The notes beneath the pieces were generated by a model. It was not told the origin of the DNA, did no database searches, and was given only the letters and a program-made list of their open reading frames with translations. From positions 11,220,001 through 11,284,000 of the forward strand of contig OU612073.1 of the NCBI GenBank assembly GCA_914767715.1: a stretch of 64,000 nucleotides of DNA, given 5' to 3'. Source of the stretch: Membranipora membranacea (Eukaryota; Bryozoa; Gymnolaemata; Cheilostomatida; Membraniporidae). Below, piece by piece: positions 48,433 to 59,061 of this stretch. Position 1 is the stretch's first letter, and each line of letters opens with the position of its first letter. Made by a program: the position numbers and the translations under genes.

Positions 48433-49053
48433 GTGGCCAGCTAGTAACAATAAGTCCTAAGTCATAAGTGTGTGACTCACTTCTACCACTACTTACTAGT
48501 ACTTAGTCTACTGCTCATAAAGAATTAACATCAACTGTTACACTTTGGTGAGCACTAGACTAAGAACTTGTCAAGTAGCCATTGTAGTACAAGCAATACC
48601 TTGTCCACAGTACTTGAAGTACAACAGAACAAGGACAATAAATAAACGTGTTTTTAGCAGTTTGTTTGTGGGCCTTATTCTTCCAAGGAGTTATTCCTTA
48701 CTACCACTTCTCTAATTACTTTCACTGGTGATCATTATGTATTATATTATGTATAAACTTACTCACCAACTCCAAATGACAGTCTACTGTAATCACTCTC
48801 TGCTGTGTTGACTCTTTTATTTCTAAGACTTAAATTTTCATTTTCCCTCCAGAATAGTTCAAGCAAGTTTTAATGTACTAACATATCTTATTAGACAAAA
48901 TTATAATGTTGGGAGATTTTGAGAGCAGTATAAAACCTCAGACTATTATGAAAATGAAAATATATGAAATAGCTGTTACAAACAGAGGAAGCAACTCTAA
49001 CTAAAAAGAGTGTTTGAAACATAATTAAAAGGTGTCGTAACTCCTTGAACAGA

Positions 49054-52044
49054 ATGTCTTACTATTATAGTAGGAACTATCTTACAAATATAGTAGGAGC
49101 ACGATCTTACTCATCCAGTAACACAAATGTCAGTATGGGCTGCACATATATACGTCTTTCAGCTTATCTTCACCACAACTCCCATGATGACCGGGTGTCT
49201 CTGTCATCAATGATAACACAACTCAAAAATGTGTCAAAATTTACACAAAGCTCTGAAAGATGGTTTTTTCCTTGTCATTTGTTCACCCTCCTGTGCGCCG
49301 AATTGGTTCCCCTGAAAGATCATTTAGGTGTTGAAACTTTAAAGCTACATGATCTGATTACCTTCCAAAAAGAATCAGATCCCTGGTGGATAACAGTCAC
49401 CACGCTATACTACAGTGGTAATTATGCACAAGCTCTTCATCAGCTTAAACAGCGATGTCCCAGGATAATCGATAAACCTGTTGAGTCAGCTATAAAGCTA
49501 GATACAGAACTAAAACACGCTTCAAACATCAATCTGCATATAATATCGGAGATCCTTATGATGTGTAGAGAATTCAAAGCGGCACTGCAGCTATATAAAT
49601 ACAGAATTGATAGTAAAATCAGTGATAGCAGACCTAGGATAGCAGAATGTCACATGAGGCTTGGTGATCACAATACAGCTATAAATGTATTGAACAGTAT
49701 CAGATATAAATCGTCATATGTATATCAAATTTTGGGAAATGTGCATTCTGAATTAGGGAAGTATGAAGATGCTGAGAAATATTTTTTACAAGCCTTGCAT
49801 TTAGAATGTAATGCTGCAGCAGCTGTAACTGAAACAGATTGTTACGGTAATCCACTCACCTCAGAAAGTGAGATAGAAGACAAGGTGAATCTGCTAGGTG
49901 CAAAAACCCCTGAGCAAAGGCTCAGTATGATAACAAACATCTGTCCTTATGTAATCGTATCAACTTCAGCATTGGCTGGTGTTTATTCTGGACAGAAGAA
50001 ATACAAAAGAGCTGAATCTTACTATAAGAAATCATTAGAGTTTATAAACCAGCTGTATGGGGAGGGTGCGGCTGTTCGACATGCAGCAGTCTCACTAAAT
50101 AATCTCGGAAATAATCACAGAGAAAAGAAACAATACAGAGATGCAGAGCAGTGTTACGATGAGGCCTTAGTCATCTTTAGGGAAATAGCTCAGGGTGATG
50201 ATAGTATAGATATAGCTAATGCACTATATAATCTCGGAGTTAATCACAATGACATGTTACAATATAGAGAAGCAGAGCAATATTTCAATGAAGCTTTAGT
50301 CATATATAAAGAGATAGCTCAGGGTGCTGATAGGATAAAGGTAGCTAATACACTGAATAATCTAGGCAATGATCACCGGGACATGAGACAAAACATAGAA
50401 GCAGGTCGATGTTACAATGAGGCCTTAGCCATATATAGAAATATAGCTCAGGGTGCTGATAGTATAAAGGTAGCTAATACTATGTATAATCTCGGAAATA
50501 ATCACAGAGTAATGAAACAATACAGAGAAGCAGAGCAATTTTACAATAAGGCCTTGGTTATATATAGAGAGCTAGCTCAGGGTGCTGATAGTATAGATAT
50601 AGCTAATACACTGTATAATCTGGGAAAAAATCACAATGACATGCAACAATACAGGGAAGCAGAGCGGTGTTACAATGAGGCCTTAGGCATACATAGAGAG
50701 ATAGCTCAGGGTACTGATAGTATAAAGGTAGCTAATACACTGAATAATCTCGGAGTTAATCACAATGACATGAAACAGTACAGGGAAGCAGAGCAATGTT
50801 ACAATGAGGCCATAGTCATGTTTAGAGAGATAGCTAAGGGTGCTGATAGTAAAGAGGTAGCTAATGTGCTAAATAATCTCGGATATAATCACAATGACAT
50901 GAAACAGTACAGGGAAGCAGAGCGATGTTACAATGAGGCCTTGGTCATGTTTAGAGAGATAGCTCAGGGTGCTGATAGTATAGAGGTAGCTAATACACTG
51001 AATAATCTCGGAGTTAATCACAATGACATGAAACAGTACAGGGAAGCAGAGCAATGTTACATTGAGGCCATAGTCATGTTTAGAGAGATAGCTCAGGGTG
51101 CTGATAGTATAGAGGTAGCTAATATGCTAAATAATCTCGGATATAATCACAATGACATGAAACAGCACAGAGAAGCAGAGCGATGTTACAATGAGGCCTT
51201 GGTCATATATAGAGAGAAAGCTCAGGGTGCTGATAGAATAAAGGTGGCTATTACACAGAATAATCTTGGAAATAATCATAGAGAAATGAAACAATATAGA
51301 GAAGCAGAGCAGTGTTACAATGGGGCCTTAGTCATATATAGAGAGATAGCCCAGTGTGCTGACATAATAGCTTCTACACTGAATGAACTGGGAGTTAATC
51401 ACAGGTACATGAAACAATACAGAGAAGCAAAGCAATGTTTCAATGAGGCCTTAGTCATATTTAGAGTGATAGCTCAGAGTGCTGATAGTATAAATATAGC
51501 TATAACACTGAATAATCTCGGAAATACTCACAATGACATGAAGCAATATAGAGAAGCAGAGAAATGTTACAATGAGGCCTTGGTTATATATAGAGAGATA
51601 GGTCAGGGTGCTGACAGTATAGATATAGCTAATACACTTAATAATCTTGGAAACAATCACCGCCACATGAAACAATATAGAGAGGCAGAGCGATGTTACA
51701 ATGAGGCCTTAGTCATATATAGAGAGATAGCTCAGGGTGATGATAGTATAGATATAGCTAGAACACTTAATAGTCTTGGAAAAAATCACCGCCACATGAA
51801 ACAATATAGAGAAGCAGAGCAATGCTACAATGAGGCATTAGTTATATATAGAGAGTTAGCTCAGGGTGATGAGAGTATAGACGTAGCTAATACAATCTTT
51901 TTCATAGCATTAAATCAAAGTGGAGCAGGTGCAGAAGATGAAGCCAGAGAAATTATTGCAGAAGCTCTGGAGATGTACATAAGAGTAGATAAGGACAATC
52001 CTGTGATAAAATTAATACAAGAATTCCTTTCCTCTTCTGAATAA
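49054..52044 (+). CDS. Kinesin-light-chain-type TPR protein, single exon
   Basis: Uninterrupted ORF of about 996 codons. The upstream in-frame TTG at 49045 is not a plausible start; the first ATG is 49054. Residues about 30-100 (CTYIRLSAYLHHNSHDDRVS, then PCHLFTLLCAELVPLKDHL) resemble the linker after the NTase domain in NTase-TPR proteins. Two divergent TPRs follow (YQILGNVHSELGKYEDAEKY; AGVYSGQKKYKRAESYYKKS). From about residue 345, 14 repeats of 43 residues follow (consensus ANTLNNLGNNHNDMKQYREA, EQCYNEALVIYREIAQGADS, then I-V), ending in a partial repeat and a capping helix. The KLC/TPR_12 type binds peptides or partner proteins. High DNA identity between repeats shows recent expansion. 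There is no signal peptide or membrane segment, so it should be cytosolic. It lacks an NTase domain; the nearest one is 18 kb upstream. An acceptor-like TTGAACAG just before the ATG means an upstream exon cannot be excluded. Confidence 0.85.
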   Translation: MSYYYSRNYLTNIVGARSYSSSNTNVSMGCTYIRLSAYLHHNSHDDRVSLSSMITQLKNVSKFTQSSERWFFPCHLFTLLCAELVPLKDHLGVETLKLHDLITFQKESDPWWITVTTLYYSGNYAQALHQLKQRCPRIIDKPVESAIKLDTELKHASNINLHIISEILMMCREFKAALQLYKYRIDSKISDSRPRIAECHMRLGDHNTAINVLNSIRYKSSYVYQILGNVHSELGKYEDAEKYFLQALHLECNAAAAVTETDCYGNPLTSESEIEDKVNLLGAKTPEQRLSMITNICPYVIVSTSALAGVYSGQKKYKRAESYYKKSLEFINQLYGEGAAVRHAAVSLNNLGNNHREKKQYRDAEQCYDEALVIFREIAQGDDSIDIANALYNLGVNHNDMLQYREAEQYFNEALVIYKEIAQGADRIKVANTLNNLGNDHRDMRQNIEAGRCYNEALAIYRNIAQGADSIKVANTMYNLGNNHRVMKQYREAEQFYNKALVIYRELAQGADSIDIANTLYNLGKNHNDMQQYREAERCYNEALGIHREIAQGTDSIKVANTLNNLGVNHNDMKQYREAEQCYNEAIVMFREIAKGADSKEVANVLNNLGYNHNDMKQYREAERCYNEALVMFREIAQGADSIEVANTLNNLGVNHNDMKQYREAEQCYIEAIVMFREIAQGADSIEVANMLNNLGYNHNDMKQHREAERCYNEALVIYREKAQGADRIKVAITQNNLGNNHREMKQYREAEQCYNGALVIYREIAQCADIIASTLNELGVNHRYMKQYREAKQCFNEALVIFRVIAQSADSINIAITLNNLGNTHNDMKQYREAEKCYNEALVIYREIGQGADSIDIANTLNNLGNNHRHMKQYREAERCYNEALVIYREIAQGDDSIDIARTLNSLGKNHRHMKQYREAEQCYNEALVIYRELAQGDESIDVANTIFFIALNQSGAGAEDEAREIIAEALEMYIRVDKDNPVIKLIQEFLSSSE

Positions 52045-52101
52045 AGAGCAATGTAGACTTATGTTGAGACGAGAGCAATAACTGAAACAAGCTCGTAATG
52101 T

Positions 52102-52141
52102 AGCCTTGGCAGGCTGCCGGGGGCCGGTGGCCCAGGCTACT
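52102..52141. repeat. GC-rich 40-bp inverted repeat
   Basis: GTAGCCTTGGCAGGCTGCCG and CCGGTGGCCCAGGCTAC fold together around a G-run. It is strikingly GC-rich for this region and lies 58 bp after the TPR stop codon. It may be a tiny MITE or a hairpin in the 3' UTR. Confidence 0.6.
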
Positions 52142-52569
52142 TTAAATATCTGAATAATGAAATATCCCCAGAAGCTTTGCTATTACTCTCTAATTCTAGA
52201 GTATCTCTTTCAAACATTGTTGATCCCCTTGCAATCAATATCATTATATCATTTTATTCGAAATCTGTTTCTCATTTTTTTGTCTTAACCTCAGTTCAGA
52301 AGAATGATAAATCAACTAAGTGCTGAGAGTAAACCCTTATTTACATATTATACATTACTTCCAGAAATTACACCAATACACTTTCGACACATTAATTACA
52401 CTATAAATGATAATATCACCTAATCCTAAGAGCAATAACCCAATCACCATGCAACTTCTTCTCATAGAAACAAATATATATATACGTTTCGAATTGGTGT
52501 GTTTTGTGGAGTTTTGGATTTTTGCGAAATTATCAATTTTCATACACTTTTATCATTACACCAAACGAT

Positions 52570-52950
52570 AGAAGACACTGTTGTTATAACATTATGATGC
52601 AATATCACTATGTAGTCATTTAGCTAACATATAGGAAATTAAAAGCTCTCTTTCACTGGGGTGAATGTATTTTCTAAATCCCTGACCTACCTGTCATCAA
52701 ATCAACCAATCACTTGGAAGCTTCTGAATTATGGGTTTTTATTTATACGATAAGTTCTCCTGAATCCATTGCAACTTTGTTTATATTATGTAATGAACCT
52801 GGTTTCTTCTCTCCACCAATGTTTCGTATCACTTCGAGAGTTTTCTTGATCATTCGTTTGTTTCACTTTTAACCATATTTACTGATATCAAGTTTTTGAT
52901 TTGCGCACAACCGCTCCTTTAGTATGTGAGTGTGGTAATCACCTATGAGT
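52570..52950. repeat. Dispersed repeat, copy 2
   Basis: Diverged copy of the repeat at 15100-15420, same orientation. Shared words include CTGACCTAC, TTTTCTTGATCAT and TAACCATATTTACTGA. No coding content is recognised. Confidence 0.6.
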
Positions 52951-53499
52951 TTGTGGGTGCGGTAGTATTCAACGAGTTTGTGCATCAATAGTTGATATTT
53001 TTTATAATTGTAATAATGTGTGGTTATTAATTGTAATTTAATCTATTGTACTGATCAGACAAACTATAGCTAAAGCCATTAATAATAAATTGTTATTTTT
53101 TATGTTTGATCACAATTATATATTTTTTCAATTTAGTATGATTAATCAGCTGGTTGTAATGTATACTAGATTAACAAAGTTTGCAGTCAATTTCTTTTTC
53201 TAGAATTTGCTCATTTTTCTTTTTTGATCGTGGTGTAACTAAATAAACCTCAATATGAAAGAAAGTTGAGTAGAATGTCGCATCATTGCCTTTATCATAG
53301 CCTACAGTTGTCAGTACCAAAAATGGGCAGTTGAGATATGTAGTTATATTCAGCCAGCTGCATAAGTCAGAGGGTACAGATAAATATGAAAACAAATGCA
53401 CCCAGTAAGAGAGACGCAGAAGTAATCCATCAAAGATGTAACGAAGACAACCGGAGCATGCTAATCCGGTCAGAAAATAGGAATTCCAGTGACGCAGTG

Positions 53500-54180
53500 A
53501 TTTGGTTTTCCAACACGTCACAGTACCAAGTACCAAGTAATCTTCAGGGTGACACAGAAGTAATTAACAAGGAAGTAAAAACAACAAAGTCAGCCCAAAA
53601 AGCAGCAGCAATATACCACGTGACGTGACCACAGAACGGTTTTGTATAACAAAGCCACAAGAGACACTAATCCAATAATCCGCTGACAACACGTCCTAGT
53701 ACCAAGTACCAATTAATCTTCAAGAATTTGGTATTCCAAAATGTCATAGCACCAAGTACCAAGTAATCTTCAGGGTGACACGGAAGTAATTAATCATGGA
53801 GTAACAACAACAAAGTCAGCCCAAAAATAGAACAATAAATTCCAGAGGGTAAACTGAGGAACAGCAGCCATATACCACGTGACGTGACCACAGAACGGTT
53901 TCATATAACAAAGCCTCAAGAGACACTAATCCACTAATCCGCTGACAGCTAATCAAACGACAACAAGCAGAGTCAGCACAAAAATCGGCACCTATATAAA
54001 GGCCGAAATTTTGAACAGTAAATCAGTACAATTTAATTCTTTGAGCAGCACAGTCAACTTTTTACATAGCTAGTAAAAGACATTATATTTTGATTTAATA
54101 AATACTAGTTTTGAATCAAAGATCTTTGTTGGAACGCTAAAACTAAAGTGGAGTCTAAGGACCAATATATACTGTAAGTA
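53500..54180 (+). promoter_or_regulatory. LTR-like promoter region with duplicated upstream block
   Basis: A block of about 200-220 bp occurs twice in direct orientation (about 53505-53700 and 53733-53950). It shares CACCAAGTACCAAGTAATCT-like words, TATACCACGTGACGTGACCA and CCGCTGACA. Immediately after lies TATATAAAGG (53993-54002), then AATAAA at about 54097 and a donor-like CTGTAAGT near 54173. A duplicated enhancer, TATA and polyA signal in this order suggest an LTR U3-R or a cellular promoter. No gag/pol was found nearby. Confidence 0.45.
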
Positions 54181-54430
54181 TCATTTGAATTACATTATCA
54201 TTTTATTTATAAGTATCAAGACAATAAACCATAACTTTAGTGAATATACTGTTGTAATTGATTTCTATGCATATAGTAATTGGCAAAGTAATTAGGGACA
54301 GTTCGTCAGGTACTCAGACGTTAGGTCATATTCACTAAGGCAATTTTGCAATCAACTAAAGTAAGTCGTTGTTAATTGTTACTATAACAACACTCCGAAA
54401 CAGGATTCGAAATTAACTTTAGGAGGTTTA

Positions 54431-54738
54431 ATCATTGTGACCCACCGCTAAACGCAAGGTATTTCGCCTAGGTGCTCATACCAAAGTCGGAAATCATTGT
54501 GACCCACCATAAAACGCATGTAATTCGCGTTGGTGCTCATATCAAAGTCGGAAATCATTGTGACCCACCATAAACGCAGGTATTTCGCGTAGGTGCTCAT
54601 ATCAAAGTCGGAAATCATTGTGCCCCACCATAAAACGCATGTTATTCGCGTTGGTGCTCATATCAAGTCGGAAATCATTGTGACCCACAGTTAAACGCAG
54701 GTAATTCGCGTCTGTGATCATATCAAGTCGGAAATCAT
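54431..54738. repeat. Minisatellite of about 61 bp, five units
   Basis: Each unit has ATCATTGTGACCCACC, then AAACGCA, ATTCGC and GTGCTCATA-CAAAGTCGGAA. Units differ at a few positions (GGTATTTCGC versus TGTAATTCGC), so they have begun to diverge. Confidence 0.9.
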
Positions 54739-54749
54739 TTAGAAGTATC

Positions 54750-56500
54750 ATTGGGAATTATTGTTAAAGCAGAACAGAATTAATTAGTATTCATATTTGC
54801 TTGGGGGTTAAATAGATTAAGTTTCGGAATAATAGTTTAGGATTAGATTCTTGTGTTTTAAAGAAGTAGGACGCTACCGATTTAAGATAAGATACCTCTA
54901 ACCTGTGAAACATTAATTCAACATTGAATATAGAAATTGAACATCAATTTTAGAGTGACCACAGACTGATACCTCTTTCCTTCACTAGAAATAGGGTTGG
55001 AGTCTTTAGCTAATTTAACTTGGCTAAGAGGCCTGTGATACTGATACACCGCCTTGATTACCTGATTGGGCTTCCAGGCACTATACAGAGATCAAGTAGG
55101 TGCTCATAATTAAAATCAGTCACCTAAGTTGAATAACAAAAAAATATCAAACATACCTGAACACATTCATAAATAGTGATTGTGTCATATTAACATCTAA
55201 GGATAATATTGACTTTGTGGTGTAAGAGCATTGTCTCGAAACTCATCAAGAGTTTTACTGTTAGAACAAGACAGGGGTCTTAGCAGGTTGTCGGCAGGAA
55301 CCTTTCTTAAACAACTTGAAGGCAACTTCTAGTGAAGCTAAGAAGGGGTCAGGCTCAATAACAACCCCTTAGTAAATTGCTTTGTGGAGTAGTGGGAACC
55401 AGCTGTTCGTCACTAGAAATTAATAAGTTAAATACCTCGTACTCACCAGAGTTCTAGCATTACCAATTGGAACCACGTTTTAATAGATTTGAGCTTTCTT
55501 CAGTGCATGAAAGAGGAGGTAACTCCAAATTAGAACTACAAATAAATTACACAACAATAAAGTGACATTTTGAAGTGTCCGGAGTGCAAAATTTAAAACC
55601 ATAACTACAAACATAATTAGAACCAATTTTAGAAGTAGGACGGTTATAGAACAACTATACATACTAATAGTACACGGCATTTACTTTAGTATAGGATAGT
55701 ACCAATTCCGTTCCTCACAGCATATACTCTCTTAAAGTATATGCACAGTGAGTATATGCAGGACGACAATAATCCGTTCCTCACACAGTTTATAGACCAC
55801 GCAGTCTGAAAAATATTTAATCCTCAAACTTGAGTTTTTTAGGCGCTTTTTATTTCGCTGCCGGATTACAAAGCTAACAAAAACGTCTGAAAAAATGGTG
55901 CAGACTAGCTGGGATAATATCTCAGGCTCAAGTCATGAATCTTGCCAAGCAAAGTTGAGTCAGGTCATTGCTATTTTCTGTTGAGCTGTCAAGGTCAGGT
56001 CAGTCAAAATCATGTCAAGTCAAGTCAGCCGTCCATGATTGATAAGTAAAACCTAAGTCCTATTCAACATCTAACTCCCTTTGTAAAACACAATGGTTTT
56101 ATTTCGCGGCAGGAAAAGGTTTTTTTAATTCAATTTGAACGAAATACAATAAAATATATAAGCATGTGCTTTCTGCATACTCAGTTATCGCAGATAGATG
56201 CAAATATCCCAGTAATTCCAATTTTTTGGCATTATGTTTTATCATGTCTTGTGAGATGTTAGATTACCATATATTCATTGTAATCAAAGTGATAAGGCCC
56301 ATAAATACAAAGGAATAAGTGTGTGCAAGCCTGTATTTAATCATGCCTTACCACGCATCTGTTTAGCATTTCACTATTTCATGAAGCGGGCAGACCAACT
56401 GTGAGATCTCAAGTTCTCACAGCTCAGGAGATTTCGGATAAAGAGAATGGAGCCAAGAGGATGGGAGCAGGTGATACCAGACGGCGTCAATCACTTCAAA
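54750..56500. other. No recognisable gene
   Basis: Only short frames with no motif are present. A small repeat around 55700-55790 has CCGTTCCTCACA twice and an inverted TATACT/AGTATA core. Confidence 0.5.
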
Positions 56501-56514
56501 ATAATATGTGTATA

Positions 56515-56765
56515 ATTAAACCTTTTTATCAGACAAAAGATCTAAATCCAATCTCCGTCTTTTTGGAGGGTTCAATCGCAAGCATTTAAATAATGTGAAT
56601 AATTAAAACCTTTTTATCAGACAAAAATTAAAAGCCAATCTCCGTCTTTTTGGAGGGTTCAATCGCAAGCATTTAAATAATGTGTATAATTAAAACCTTT
56701 TTATCATACAAAAATTAAATTCCAATCTCCGTCTTTTTGGAGGGTTCAAACGCAAGCATTTGGGG
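56515..56765. repeat. Minisatellite of about 87 bp, three units
   Basis: The units share ACCTTTTTATCA-ACAAAA and CCAATCTCCGTCTTTTTGGA, then GGGTTCAA-CGCAAGCATT. They start at about 56515, 56603 and 56690. Confidence 0.9.
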
Positions 56766-57824
56766 GAATTTACTGTTGCAGGTTGAATGACGAACACGAA
56801 CTCCGGCTCTTTTGCCCGGCTTCCTAGATCATAATAATCCAGGCTCTATTTTTTTATTAGCTGTTTATACTGTGAGCTCCATATATTTCCAATATAGTCC
56901 TGATTTAGAGAGTGTTTAATATCCACGATAGATTTGTAGTCAGCGTATTCTAAGCTCTTCATGCCTTTTGGGTGGCAAATAAGGGTGATTATGAGTAGCA
57001 GTAGAATAAACAAAGGCTGCAATACCTGCGCCATTATGTTGAAGTTATACAATTACAGACAAAACTCAATCCAATTTTAGGATTAACAGAGAGCTGCGCA
57101 CATCAATATATTTCAGTCGATTTCAACAACTAAATGAATAGAAATAATGTCAGCATACAACGGTAACACATCAAACTCATAAGTCAGCAATTGGGCCTAT
57201 TTTTTTTCTCTGCTGAAAGTCAAACCATAAAACGACAACAGAAGTAATACGTAGCTGCCACAACTATACTCTGCCGATCGATTTTTCGATATGGCGCTAT
57301 GTTTCTTGATCGGTGATGGTTCCTTCAATTCTCGTAGTTCTCAGGGTGATATGATATCTCTATACCGAGATCACATGAAGTCCATGTGTGAGAATATAAG
57401 ATCTGTCCAGCTCCATAAAATATTTCTCCACAGACTATAAATGCGAGATTGGTGCAAGCGAGTACCAACGATTTTAACCACTTAAGTACGCTAATGTTTT
57501 CTTAATACCCCAAATAAACGCACTGCACCATGACCTTGCCTATGAATTGCAGGAGAAAACTTCCTTGTGGTGAAATGCAATGAAAAACTTAACACTAAGC
57601 CCCCATGGAACGCTCTGTGTCATCAATATATATGAGAAACCAAACCTAATAACTTCTGGATAATTCAGTTATTCCCTGGTTACTTTTGTTTGGTTATGCA
57701 TTCAATATTTAAGATCATTCCTGCAATTTCCAAGACCATGTTATTTTGTGTTAATAGAAACAAAAATATTGTTACTGTTCATGAATCTTTCAAAATTATC
57801 GGTTTAAAAATATGAAAATATGAA

Positions 57825-57896
57825 ATATGAGCGGTGGAGTGGTTATCACATCTGCTTCACACGCAGAAGGCCACGGGTTCAGAACCTGTCTTGACC
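57825..57896 (+). tRNA. tRNA-Val(CAC)-like sequence, probably a pseudogene or SINE head
   Basis: It has the right length (72 nt) and arms. The D-arm is GTGGAGTGGTTATCAC. The anticodon arm is CTGC-TTCACAC-GCAG with anticodon CAC. The T-arm is ACGGG-TTCAGAA-CCTGT. The acceptor stem pairs poorly (ATATGAG with CTTGACC), and the B box has TTCAG instead of TTCGA. It is therefore probably not functional. Such features suit a tRNA-derived SINE; no poly-A or body was delimited. Confidence 0.55.
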
Positions 57897-58199
57897 TGAT
57901 CGTTTTGGAGTATCCGCATGTGAAATCAAGTCAGTGAACGTGATACCTGTTTAGGGTGTTGAATCAAATGAACATTACGCTACTTATTCAATCAAAGATT
58001 AATTCTGATTGTGAGATAAAAACCCCACAAGCAGTGATCTCACAAATTAATGTTTTTGATGCCACTGATATGCTAATAAACTGATTGCTTTCCATATTTT
58101 GCTGTCTTTTTGTGACAACCATTTTTTGGCTCATCTTCTGCCTAGATTCTACATGTCCTTGGCTTCTCTCATGTTTTATATACTGATGACACTACATCA

Positions 58200-58790
58200 G
58201 CTGTGTCTGATTTCAAACACTAGCGCAATTTTACCAGTGTGATTGATGCTAAACTAAAAGCAATAGGTCTCAACGAAATTGCTCTGAAAATCTTTTATAC
58301 TACCAATATTTGATCAATTATCTACTATGCCTCCCAGTTTTTACACTTTTCTCTCAAACAACAACCGAGCATAGCTTGCGATGATACAAAAAGCAGGGTT
58401 GCGAGTCTTCCTCCCAAATGTTGAGTATGAAGTGTGGTGTTGAGCTTTACAACTGCCTAAACTGAATGATTTTATTCTTACTGCTTGTGGCAACCATTTC
58501 AGTGACATCATAGCTGATCATTATCACCCACTACATGAAATAATTAACTTAAATCCAAATATATTCACCCATAATTCTCATGGATTCAGGCCATGGTGCT
58601 GCCAAACTAGCATCAGCATCAGCTTTTCCAATTTTTTTTACAATGACATTACATTTCATATTAAAGACCCAATTGAGAGCTATTCCCAGCATACAATTTA
58701 TATCATCCATATCGTGATAATTTGAATGTATAGAAGATGAAATCAATCATATCAATCCATCAAAATATCAACAAAGGAATGATTAAATTT
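58200..58790 (+). mobile_element. LINE fragment (RT C-terminal end), decayed
   Basis: Translated pieces SIIYYASQFLHFSLKQQ, LPPNVEYEV and, later, DIIADHYHPLHEIINLN follow the usual end of a non-LTR RT protein, with frameshifts. It ends near an ATCAAT/ATCATATCAATC tail at about 58742-58760. It is 5'-truncated. Confidence 0.6.
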
Positions 58791-59061
58791 TGAAACAAAG
58801 GCAAATCCATGTTTTGAAACATTTTTTTTTCAAATTTTAATTGAGCAAAATAGTGACTATATATAAAATTATTGACAGACTATGAAGACAAACGCTGCCA
58901 TTTTTCACATGACTAAAGATGAAAAGGAAGATTACTGCAACAGGCTTTCCGTTTATTCCTGACAAAACGCAAAAAAAGATATGGATATGTTGCAAATAAT
59001 ATAAATCGAAATATATATTATATAAGAATATGAATCTCATGCAGTATACAGTAGTCCTGAT

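Noticed and set aside
49045-49053. Start of the TPR protein at 49045
   Set aside because: The codon there is TTG; the first ATG in frame is at 49054.
50869-51675. Minus-strand ORFs of 61 and 74 codons inside the TPR gene
   Set aside because: They are antisense shadows of the 129-bp repeats; their sequence repeats with the same period and has no independent support.
54431-54738. CRISPR-like array
   Set aside because: The units are contiguous 61-bp minisatellite copies with no unique spacers, in a eukaryotic genome.
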